Assembly: GCA_008501825.1 (NCBI GenBank)
Contig: QQUA01000006.1
Span: forward strand, 434,001 to 498,000
DNA: 64,000 nt
Direction of reading: 5' to 3'
DNA from: Planctomycetota bacterium
GTDB taxonomy: Bacteria > Planctomycetota > UBA1135
Positions 53,693 through 61,251 of this stretch are shown one piece after another. The notes beneath the pieces were generated by a model. That model was not told where the DNA came from. It did no database searches and worked only from the letters and a program-made list of their open reading frames with translations. Every line of letters begins with the position of its first letter. Positions within the stretch are counted from its first letter, which is position 1. The position numbers were made by a program, and so were the translations under genes.

Positions 53693-54979
53693 GTGAAGCC
53701 CGCTTCCGCAGAACCTTCTCAAAGCACGGAGATTCTGATTCTGGGCGGGGGACCGGCTGGATCCGCCGCCGCCACGATTTTGGCTCAAGCCGGCCGCCCC
53801 GTTCAACTGCTGGAACGGGAGCGTTTTCCGCGATTTCACATTGGTGAATCCTTGTTGCCTCATTCGCGGACCTTGTTTCGAAAGTTGGGCTTCGATCCCC
53901 AAGTGGAGGCGGCGGGGTTTACACCCAAGTTTGGCGCCACCTTTTTCTCCGCTTGTGGCCAGCACGTGCGGCGAATCGACTTCGCCCACGCTGAAGGACT
54001 GCCGTGTCCAGAAGCTTTTCAAGTTCCCAGGGATCGCTTCGACCAATTGCTTTTGGAGCACGCCGAAGCCAAGGGAGCCCGGGTGTTTCAAGGTTGGAGA
54101 GTTTTAGAAATCGAATTCGGAAGGGAAGGGGTTCAAGTACGAGCCCAGGGTCCCGGTGAAGAGAGCCGGATCTTGCGAGCTCGTTTCCTCATTGACGCCA
54201 GCGGCCGATCCGGTTTGGTTTCCAGGACCTTGGGGCTTCGCAAGCGCGATCCGAAATTGCAGAAGGTGGCGCTCTTCGGTCACTTTCGGAAGGTGAAATC
54301 CGGCTGGGGTGAAAAACCCGGGGACATCCGCATCGTCACCCGCTCCGATTCCGGCTGGTTGTGGTTTATCCCTTTGCCGGACGATTGCACCAGCGTCGGT
54401 TTGGTGATCGATCGAGATCGAATCCCCGCCGGTTTTCCCGGCCAAGATGAAGCTGCATTCCGGCAATGGATCGGACAAAGCAAAATCGTGGCGGAAATGA
54501 TGGCTTCCGCCGAAAGAATGACCCCACTCCGGGTGGAAGCGGATTTTTCCTATCGCCCGGAACGTTATGCCGGCGAGCGCTGGCTGCTAGCCGGTGATGC
54601 CGGCTCCTTTTTGGATCCGGTTTTTTCTTCCGGAGTCCATCTGGCTTTGGCTTCGGGGATGGACGCCGCCGAAGTCCTGCTGCAACACCGGGGGACCGGA
54701 GCTTTGCCCCGGCGAGCCTTGCGAGAGTTCGAGCGGCTTCAGATCCAGCGCTATCGTTTGTTTCGACGTTTCGTGCTCGGTTTTGATCGTCCGGAATTCC
54801 GCGACTTGTTCTTTCATCAGCCGGTTCCGGAAGGCATTTATCGAGCCGTGGTTTCCATTTTGGCCGGCCAGGACCGTCCCTCGCCGAGTCTTCGCTGGCG
54901 CTTGCAGCTTTTCTTCACCTTGGTAGCCTTACAACGCCGATTTACTCTGGTGCCTCGGCTTCATCATCCTGCCGGCTGA
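53693..54979 (+). CDS. FAD-dependent halogenase-like monooxygenase
   Basis: About 428 residues from the GTG at 53693-53695 (the frame extends to 53606, in the divergent gene region). The FAD motif is ILILGGGPAGSAAATILAQAG, followed by FHIGESLLP, then a GWLWFIPLP motif that matches the WxWxIP signature of flavin-dependent halogenases, and the GDAGSFLDPVFSSGVHLAL motif. Geranylgeranyl-reductase-like and halogenase-like enzymes share this frame, so oxygenation or reduction remain possible. In brominated xanthomonadin-type and chlorinated flexirubin-type pathways a halogenase sits next to KS and ACP genes, as here. Confidence 0.8.
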   Translation: MKPASAEPSQSTEILILGGGPAGSAAATILAQAGRPVQLLERERFPRFHIGESLLPHSRTLFRKLGFDPQVEAAGFTPKFGATFFSACGQHVRRIDFAHAEGLPCPEAFQVPRDRFDQLLLEHAEAKGARVFQGWRVLEIEFGREGVQVRAQGPGEESRILRARFLIDASGRSGLVSRTLGLRKRDPKLQKVALFGHFRKVKSGWGEKPGDIRIVTRSDSGWLWFIPLPDDCTSVGLVIDRDRIPAGFPGQDEAAFRQWIGQSKIVAEMMASAERMTPLRVEADFSYRPERYAGERWLLAGDAGSFLDPVFSSGVHLALASGMDAAEVLLQHRGTGALPRRALREFERLQIQRYRLFRRFVLGFDRPEFRDLFFHQPVPEGIYRAVVSILAGQDRPSPSLRWRLQLFFTLVALQRRFTLVPRLHHPAG

Positions 54980-55025
54980 CCCCGGCCTCCACGGCGGTGC
55001 TTGGCCGCCCGCCTGCTTTGATTCC

Positions 55026-55325
55026 ATGGAAATCCGAACACGAATCAAAAAGGTCTTGATCGACCGGCTTCGCTTAGAAGGCATGGCGCCCGAGGACATT
55101 GAAGACGACATGCCGTTGTTCGGCGAAGGGCTTGGTTTGGACTCCGTCGACGCCCTGGAATTGATCGTCGGTCTTGAAAAAGAGTTCGACATCAAAGTGG
55201 ATCCGGAGGGAATCCAGCGCGAGAATTTGGCCTCGGTCGCGGCTTTGGCCGCCATGGTGGAAGGCTGGCCCGATGCCGAGCCGCCGAAGGATCCAGCGCT
55301 TTCCCAGGCGCCGCCCTCGGCCTAA
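55026..55325 (+). CDS. Acyl carrier protein
   Basis: A 99-residue acidic protein with the phosphopantetheine motif GLGLDSVDALEL; Ser40 is the attachment site. The last 20 residues are a Pro/Ala-rich tail. It lies 3 bp before the ketosynthase gene and carries the growing acyl or polyene chain. Confidence 0.95.
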   Translation: MEIRTRIKKVLIDRLRLEGMAPEDIEDDMPLFGEGLGLDSVDALELIVGLEKEFDIKVDPEGIQRENLASVAALAAMVEGWPDAEPPKDPALSQAPPSA

Positions 55326-55328
55326 ATC

Positions 55329-56564
55329 ATGACCCGAAAGGTGGCGGTAACCGGCTTGGGCATTCTCAGCCCCTTGGGGGTGGGTTTGCCGGCTCACCGC
55401 AAACGGTTGTTGCAGGGGAAAGCCGCGATCGGTGAGTTGACCCTGTTCGACAGCCGCGCCCATCGGACCCATCTGGCTGGCGAGGTCCCGGCCGACCCAC
55501 GCTGGGAAAAAGCTTGGTCCGGCAATCCACGCCTCTCCCGTTCCGACCGCTTCGCCTTGTTCGCCGCCGAAGAGGCTTTGCAAATGGCCGGATTGGGTGG
55601 CCAGAAATTGGGGCCGGAGGTAGGAGTTTTTCTCGGTTCCAGTACCGGTGGCATGCTGGAAGGGGAGGCAGTATTTGCCAAGCTGTTGGCCACGCCTTCA
55701 GGGCCGGTCTCCGTGGCCAGGTTGGGCTCCCACCTTCATTCCGCTCCAGCGGAAGCCGTGGCCAGGGAATTCAAGGTCAGGGGGCCGATCGAAACCAATG
55801 CCACCGCATGTTCCGCCGCCAGTTTGGCCATCATGGCGGCCTTGGAAGCCTTGCGGGCCGGAGAATGCCAAATCGCACTGGCCGGCGGCGCCGATGCTCT
55901 GTGTCAAATGACCTATGGTGGCTTCAATGCCTTGCGTCTGGTGGATTCGGCTCCTTGCCGGCCATTCCGGGCGGATCGGGAAGGGCTATCTCTAGGAGAA
56001 GGAGCCGGCCTGATGGTGTTGGAGAGCGGGGATTCTGCCGAGGCCAGGGGAGTTCCGATTTTGGCTTGGCTCAGTGGGGCGGCGGCCAGTTGCGACGCCC
56101 ACCACATGACCGCTCCGGACGAACAAGGGCGCGGTCCTAGCTCCGCAATTCAAAAGGCTTTAGAGGATGCTGGTCGAAGCCCGGCGGAGCTGGCTCTGAT
56201 CAACGCCCACGGAACCGGCACGCCGAAGAACGACGAGGCGGAAAGCTTGGCTTTGCGGTTGGCTTTAGGGCCTGATGTCCTGGCCGAAGTGCCGATCTTC
56301 GCCCTCAAGGCGTACATCGGCCATTTGCTGGGAGCTTGTGGCGGCGTCGAAGCCGTAGCCACGGTGCTGGCCCTGCAGGAAGGCCGGCTTTATCCCCTTC
56401 CCGGTAAGGAAGAACCGGATCCTGCGTTGGGCTTGCGGTTTGCCCGCGGAAAGGCGGAGGCTCTTGGGACTCAACCGGCGGCTCTGTCCCTCAATTTGGC
56501 CTTCGGAGGGGCGAACACGGCTTTGGTCTTTGAGGTTGTGGCCAACAAAGAGGGCCGAGCATGA
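55329..56564 (+). CDS. Beta-ketoacyl-ACP synthase (KS alpha)
   Basis: A 411-residue enzyme, normal for FabF/type II PKS KS. All catalytic residues are visible: Cys in ATACSAASLAI (near 160), His in NAHGTGTPKNDEAES and His in KAYIGHLLGACGGVEA. It extends the chain by decarboxylative condensation. Translationally coupled (ATGA) to a second KS homologue that lacks the catalytic residues. Confidence 0.95.
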   Translation: MTRKVAVTGLGILSPLGVGLPAHRKRLLQGKAAIGELTLFDSRAHRTHLAGEVPADPRWEKAWSGNPRLSRSDRFALFAAEEALQMAGLGGQKLGPEVGVFLGSSTGGMLEGEAVFAKLLATPSGPVSVARLGSHLHSAPAEAVAREFKVRGPIETNATACSAASLAIMAALEALRAGECQIALAGGADALCQMTYGGFNALRLVDSAPCRPFRADREGLSLGEGAGLMVLESGDSAEARGVPILAWLSGAAASCDAHHMTAPDEQGRGPSSAIQKALEDAGRSPAELALINAHGTGTPKNDEAESLALRLALGPDVLAEVPIFALKAYIGHLLGACGGVEAVATVLALQEGRLYPLPGKEEPDPALGLRFARGKAEALGTQPAALSLNLAFGGANTALVFEVVANKEGRA

Positions 56565-57769
56565 CTGCCGTGGCCATTTCCGGGATCGGTTATTTAGGCC
56601 CTCATGGCAGTGGACATGCAGATTTGGCCGAGGCTATGGCCAAGGGCCAACAGGCTTTTCGGCCAGTGGACAACAGCGCAGGCTTTCCTCGACTGGGAGG
56701 GGCCCGAATGTTGGCCAAAACCGAAGCCGCTGCCTGGCGACCCTGGCTTTCTCCGGTGGCCGCCAGGCGCCTTTGCCAAGCTTCCCGGTGGACGGTGGCC
56801 GCGGCCAAAATGGCATTGCAGGACGCCCAATGGCAACCCGACGACGATCCGGAGAACCTGGCCGTTTGTTTGGGTAGCGCTTTCGGTCCGCTGGACGTAA
56901 CCCAGCGCCTGCTTCGGGAAATCCACGGCGCCGGGCCCGAAAGCATGGCCCCCTTCGACTTTATGGAGAGCGTCGTCAACGCTCCCGCGGCTCAGGTAGC
57001 CATGGCGGTCGGTGCCAAAGGGCCCAACTCCGCTCTTTGTCAGCGGGAAGCCAGCGGCTTGGCGGCGGTGGCGGCCGGTTATCGCTGGATTCAAAGCGGA
57101 AGAGCCCAGCGAGTCTTGGTCGCTACCGTCGACGAAATGCATCCGGTCTTGCACTCCGTCTTGGATCGGCTTGGAGTGCTGAGCGGAAGTCGTCGAGGTT
57201 TGGGGATGGAAGAGGCCTGCCGGCCGCTGGATCGGCGGCGCAATGGATTGATGGTGGCGGATGGAGCCTCGGTCCTGCTGCTGGAGTCGGAATCCGCCTT
57301 GGTGGCTCGGGGGGGCGAGGCCCGGCTTTGGTTGCGAGGAGCCTTGAGAGCCCACGATCCCAGCGCCTCTACCCTCAATTGGGGGCACGATCACCGGGAG
57401 TTGGCTGCCAGGTTGCAAGCTTGGTTGCATAAGCAGCCAAAACCGCCTCAGGCGGTGATCTCCGGAGCCAACGGCTCCCGCACCGGGGATGCCCTGGAAG
57501 CCCTAGTTTTGCAAGCGACCCCGGCTGTTCGCGGCCGGCCGGTTCTTGCCCCCAAAGTCCTGACCGGGGAATATGGCGGCGGTTTTCTGACGGCCGCGAC
57601 TTTGATCGCCCAAGGCCAGGCTTACTGCGTAACCAATGACTTTGAACTGGATCCGGCCTTGCAGATCGAGCCTCTTTTGGAACGATCGGGACCCTGGCCG
57701 GGACCGATTTTGATTTCCAGCTTGGCTTCCGCCGGCTCGGCCATTTGGTTGATGGTGGAACCGGTTTGA
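56561..57769 (+). CDS. Ketosynthase homologue lacking catalytic residues (chain-length-factor-like)
   Basis: A 402-residue KS-fold protein. The conserved GPNSALC-x-REASGLAAVAAGYRWI segment aligns with the KS active-site region, but the position of the catalytic Cys is Glu (REASG). The first His motif reads SGANGSRTGDALEA rather than NAHGTGT, and the KxxTGHxxG motif reads KVLTGEYGGGF. So all three catalytic positions are replaced, the pattern of a chain-length factor that pairs with the active KS. It overlaps both neighbours' reading frames and was surely co-translated. Confidence 0.85.
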   Translation: MTAVAISGIGYLGPHGSGHADLAEAMAKGQQAFRPVDNSAGFPRLGGARMLAKTEAAAWRPWLSPVAARRLCQASRWTVAAAKMALQDAQWQPDDDPENLAVCLGSAFGPLDVTQRLLREIHGAGPESMAPFDFMESVVNAPAAQVAMAVGAKGPNSALCQREASGLAAVAAGYRWIQSGRAQRVLVATVDEMHPVLHSVLDRLGVLSGSRRGLGMEEACRPLDRRRNGLMVADGASVLLLESESALVARGGEARLWLRGALRAHDPSASTLNWGHDHRELAARLQAWLHKQPKPPQAVISGANGSRTGDALEALVLQATPAVRGRPVLAPKVLTGEYGGGFLTAATLIAQGQAYCVTNDFELDPALQIEPLLERSGPWPGPILISSLASAGSAIWLMVEPV

Positions 57770-58467
57770 TGGATTTGAGCCGAATTGTCGCGGTGATCCC
57801 AGCGTTTGAAGCGCAAGCTTCCATCGCCAAGGTCGTCGAGGAAACCCGGAAAATCCTTCCTCGGGTGCTGGTGGTGGACGACGGTTCGCAAGATGGCACC
57901 GGTGACTTAGCGGAAGCCGCCGGCGCCGAGGTCTTGCGCCACAGTCACAATCAGGGGAAAGGCGCGGCATTGCGGAGCGCTTTTCGCTTTTTATTCAGCC
58001 AACAAGTTGACGCCGTGGTCACCCTCGATGCCGATGGGCAACACCTGCCCAGCGAAATCCCAAAGTTGTTGGACGGGGCGGCAAGTGGTGCTTGGTTGGT
58101 TTTGGGAACCCGAGACCGCTTGTTCGCCGAAATGAGTCCCTTGCGGCGGCGCAGCAACGGCATTTCTTCCTTTCTTATTTCTTTGGCTGCGGGAAAACGA
58201 TTCCACGACATTCAAACCGGCTTTCGTTTCTATCGCCGGGAATTGATTGAAGCCACCGGATTTCCAGAAGACCGTTTCGATGCCGAAAGTGCCTTGGTGG
58301 TTCGGGCCGCCCGGCGCCGTTTTGCCATTGTCACGGTTCCCATAGAATTGGGATTCGTGGACGGCCGCAGCACCAGCCATTACCGGCCTCTGGTGGACAG
58401 TTTCCGAATCGGCCGTTCGGTGTTGAGGGCCCGATTTCTGGACCCTCTATTCCCCCCCAAGTTTTGA
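57769..58467 (+). CDS. Family 2 glycosyltransferase
   Basis: A 232-residue GT-A protein. The nucleotide-binding AVIPAFEAQASIAKVVEE opening and VLVVDDGSQDGTGDLAE are followed by the metal-binding VVTLDADGQHLPSEIP (DxD) and the acceptor loop IQTGFRFYRRELIE. No membrane helix. The start overlaps the preceding stop (TGATG). It resembles dolichol-phosphate-mannose/undecaprenyl-type transferases and would attach sugar or decorate the cluster product. Confidence 0.9.
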   Translation: MDLSRIVAVIPAFEAQASIAKVVEETRKILPRVLVVDDGSQDGTGDLAEAAGAEVLRHSHNQGKGAALRSAFRFLFSQQVDAVVTLDADGQHLPSEIPKLLDGAASGAWLVLGTRDRLFAEMSPLRRRSNGISSFLISLAAGKRFHDIQTGFRFYRRELIEATGFPEDRFDAESALVVRAARRRFAIVTVPIELGFVDGRSTSHYRPLVDSFRIGRSVLRARFLDPLFPPKF

Positions 58468-59414
58468 CTTCCCAAAACCCGGTTTCCGCCGGGCCTCACG
58501 CCCCCGATACCAGCCCTCGGTTGAAGCGCTGGTTGGGGCCCTTTTACGTCACCGGAGTATTTTGGTATCGGCTCCATTTTTTCGGGGCTACGCGAACGCC
58601 TCGCTTCCTGCCTCGTTTGATCCTGCCGTTTTTCACCCTTTTCTTTTTTTTCGCGCTGCGGCGAATTCGAAATGCAGTGGCGTCCAATCTGGAAGTTGTT
58701 CTGGGTCCTTGTGGTTTTTGGCAACGGCAAGGGCGGATCTGGCGAAGCCTCTACGGTTTCTCCTGGTGCTTGACGGAACGGTATGAGCAATTTGCTCCGA
58801 ACCGGCCGATTCAATTGCAGACCGAAGGCTTTGATCATTGGCAGCGCCTTCTGGACGGCGGCAGCGGTTTCATTCTGCTAACCGGTCACATTGGCAATTG
58901 GGAAGCGGCTTCGGCACTTCCGGCTTCGCGCAACATGGCAACCATTCATTTAGTGCGAGAGCCGGAAGGCAACCCTGAGGCTCAAGCCTTCATCGCCGAC
59001 ATCTTGCAGAAGCATGGCGGTGATCGGTATCGAACTCATTTCGCCGCCGAGGATCCGAGTTTGGCGCTGGCTTTGTTGGCGGCCTTGCGCCGCGGGGAAG
59101 TGGTGGCATTGCAGGGAGATCGGCCGAGGCAAAACGGCCGGCAGCGAACGGTGTCCTTATTTGACCGCCCCTTTCCTCTTCCGGAAGGTACCGTGACCCT
59201 AGCTCGGCACGGCCAAGCTCCTATCTTGCCGGTGTTTGTTTTTCGAACCGGCCGGCTGCAATATCGACTGGTGTTTCGAAAGCCGATTCCGGTCGAAGAG
59301 GGCGGCGAACAAAAAGCCCTGGACGCTTTTGCCAGCGAATTGGAATGGGCGATTCGCCAGGCACCTTATCAGTGGTTTTGCTTTCGAGAGCTTTGGCCGA
59401 AAGTGCGGTCTTAG
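58464..59414 (+). CDS. Lipid A biosynthesis-type acyltransferase (LpxL/HtrB family)
   Basis: A 316-residue membrane-associated protein, TTG start overlapping the previous stop. One hydrophobic segment (about 45-65, LILPFFTLFFFFAL) precedes the acyltransferase motif TGHIGNWEAAS (HxxxxE). QGDRPRQNGR and RHGQAPILPVFVF follow. Aryl polyene and flexirubin clusters often hold such an acyltransferase to attach the chain to a lipid or glycolipid carrier. Last plus-strand gene of the cluster; convergent with the small zinc-ribbon gene. Confidence 0.9.
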   Translation: MTSQNPVSAGPHAPDTSPRLKRWLGPFYVTGVFWYRLHFFGATRTPRFLPRLILPFFTLFFFFALRRIRNAVASNLEVVLGPCGFWQRQGRIWRSLYGFSWCLTERYEQFAPNRPIQLQTEGFDHWQRLLDGGSGFILLTGHIGNWEAASALPASRNMATIHLVREPEGNPEAQAFIADILQKHGGDRYRTHFAAEDPSLALALLAALRRGEVVALQGDRPRQNGRQRTVSLFDRPFPLPEGTVTLARHGQAPILPVFVFRTGRLQYRLVFRKPIPVEEGGEQKALDAFASELEWAIRQAPYQWFCFRELWPKVRS

Positions 59415-59650
59415 CGGCGGACCTGGGAAGGAAAAGCTCCGTCCCCGGTGCGCCACCGGGTGTAACCGCAGATCAGGCAAATTTCCGCTCGCAGTTTCGG
59501 TTGCGATACGGCTTCCATAGCGCTTCCGTCCGGCCAAGCTTCCTCCGCTCGAAAGGATTTGCGGGAGCGGGTTTGAAAATTCCCCTCCGGCGGAATCCTC
59601 AACGGATTCGCCGGGCTCAAGCAGCGGGGGCATCGAATTCCCGATTCCAT
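59411..59650 (-). CDS. Small zinc-ribbon-like protein
   Basis: A 79-residue protein from the ATG at 59648-59650 (an ATG at 59660-59662 adds four residues). Two CxxC pairs, CPRC near the N-terminus and CLICGY near residue 59, could coordinate one zinc. It lies 46 bp after the radical SAM gene on the same strand, and its 3' end touches the acyltransferase stop by 4 bp. Too short for a firm family assignment. Confidence 0.5.
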   Translation of the reverse strand: MESGIRCPRCLSPANPLRIPPEGNFQTRSRKSFRAEEAWPDGSAMEAVSQPKLRAEICLICGYTRWRTGDGAFPSQVRR

Positions 59651-59695
59651 AACGGATTCCATTGTTGGGCTACCCTTGCCGGCGTCAACTTCGGA

Positions 59696-61180
59696 TTAAG
59701 AGGCGGCTTTTTGATACAGGCTCTGAGGCCGGTGAGACGGCGGAGCCGAAGACCGCTTTTTCTGCCAACGAAACCGCAAATAAGCTCGGAGAAACCGTCC
59801 TAAACGAATGAAATGGCTTGGGTTGCGGAATCCGATCCGGGCAAGATGGAGGTTCACTCGGGGCTGCCGATAAAAACTACTTAAAATTTTCCGGTACCAG
59901 CGGTCCAGAGTCTTGGCATCCAGGTTTTCCGGCGTCCAAAGGAAGTTCATGCCATTCATCCGCGGCCAATCTTGTTCGCGGATCCGAGTTCCAAAAAGGT
60001 CCTGGTAAATCGGAGATCCCGGATAGGGAGTGAACTTGGTCAAGTTCATCATGCTCAGGGGAAGGCGGCGTACGAATTGCCGGGTTTGCTCCATGGTCTC
60101 CGGGGTTTCTCCGGGATAGCCGAGCATGAACAACCCTTTGCTGCGAATACCCGCTTGGGCGGTCCAGCGAATCGCCTGTTCCGAGCGCTCGACTCGGGCC
60201 GATTTGTCCATTTGTTGCAGCAAGGCATTGGAACCGCTTTCCAAACCAAAACTGATTTCCCAACAGCCGGCTTTGCGCATCAGGGCCAGCAAATCCGGAT
60301 GGACGGTGTCGACGCGGGCAGCACAGGACCAAGTCAGGGGCAGCTTGGCTTCCACCAATAGGTGGCAAAGTTCGGTGGCGCGGCGCCGACTCGCCAAGAA
60401 CAAATCGTCAACGAATTGAATGTGGCGAATGCCGTATTCCTGATGCAGGCGTTTCATCCATTGAAATACCCGCGGCGGGCTGAAAGCCCGAACCGTGGCC
60501 CCAAAGGTGGAGGTATCACAAAATCGACAAAGGAAGGGGCAGCCCCGGGACGCAGCCAAAGTCGCTACCGGACCGCGGGGAAAATCGAAGATGGCGCCGT
60601 TGAAGCCGGAAGGGAAGTCGTCCAATAAATCCCAGGCCGGATCTGCGAATTCGTCGAGGACTTTGGGGTTAACCCGGGGGCCGGTTTGTTGAAGTCGATC
60701 TTGATCGCGAACGCACAAGCCGGGAACTTGGCGGAGGTCTTTTCCATCTTCCCAGGCCTGCAAAAGTTCCACCAGGGCCTGTTCGCCCTCACCCAACACC
60801 GCCACGTCGAATTCCGGATGGCGTTCCAAGGTTTCCAGACCCATGGAAGCCACGTGCGGTCCGCCAATGATGATGCGAATTCCCGGGAGTTGTTGTCGAA
60901 CTCGTCGGCTGACCTCGACCGCGGCGGCGACGCCGACGGTAAACAAGGTGATGCCTAAATATCGGGGACGATGTTCGACAATTCGCCGGGCGCAGCCTTC
61001 GGCATCGAGACCTTGTTGATCCGCTTCAAGCAAGATCGGATTCCATCCGTGTTTGCGCACTTCGCCGGCCAGGTGCAACAACCCAAGAGATGGCGACCGG
61101 TTGGTTACGTGACGCACGAAGTCATAGCCCGGAGCAATGCGCTCGTAAGGTGGGTTCAGGAGAACTAGTTTCCGGTCCAT
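59696..61180 (-). CDS. B12-binding domain radical SAM protein
   Basis: A 494-residue protein. The N-terminal B12-binding Rossmann domain (about 1-150) has LLHLAGEVRKHGWNPILLEAD and IIIGGPHVASMGLE. The radical SAM core (about 200-400) contains CPFLCRFC (CxxxCxxC) and an HIQFVDDLF motif. Close relatives methylate or rearrange unreactive carbons, often in natural product or lipid pathways. It borders the biosynthetic cluster, so membership in it is possible but not shown. Confidence 0.92.
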   Translation of the reverse strand: MDRKLVLLNPPYERIAPGYDFVRHVTNRSPSLGLLHLAGEVRKHGWNPILLEADQQGLDAEGCARRIVEHRPRYLGITLFTVGVAAAVEVSRRVRQQLPGIRIIIGGPHVASMGLETLERHPEFDVAVLGEGEQALVELLQAWEDGKDLRQVPGLCVRDQDRLQQTGPRVNPKVLDEFADPAWDLLDDFPSGFNGAIFDFPRGPVATLAASRGCPFLCRFCDTSTFGATVRAFSPPRVFQWMKRLHQEYGIRHIQFVDDLFLASRRRATELCHLLVEAKLPLTWSCAARVDTVHPDLLALMRKAGCWEISFGLESGSNALLQQMDKSARVERSEQAIRWTAQAGIRSKGLFMLGYPGETPETMEQTRQFVRRLPLSMMNLTKFTPYPGSPIYQDLFGTRIREQDWPRMNGMNFLWTPENLDAKTLDRWYRKILSSFYRQPRVNLHLARIGFRNPSHFIRLGRFLRAYLRFRWQKKRSSAPPSHRPQSLYQKAAS

Positions 61181-61251
61181 GAAGATGGCGGGCCGGACCT
61201 GGCTGCTGACCGGATCCAGGAAGGGGTCCCCGCCGCTTCACCATAACCGAT

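Noticed and set aside
53641..54091. Upstream extension of the AMP-ligase frame
   Set aside because: These residues overlap the 5' end of the divergent flavoprotein, and the ligase fold begins after them.
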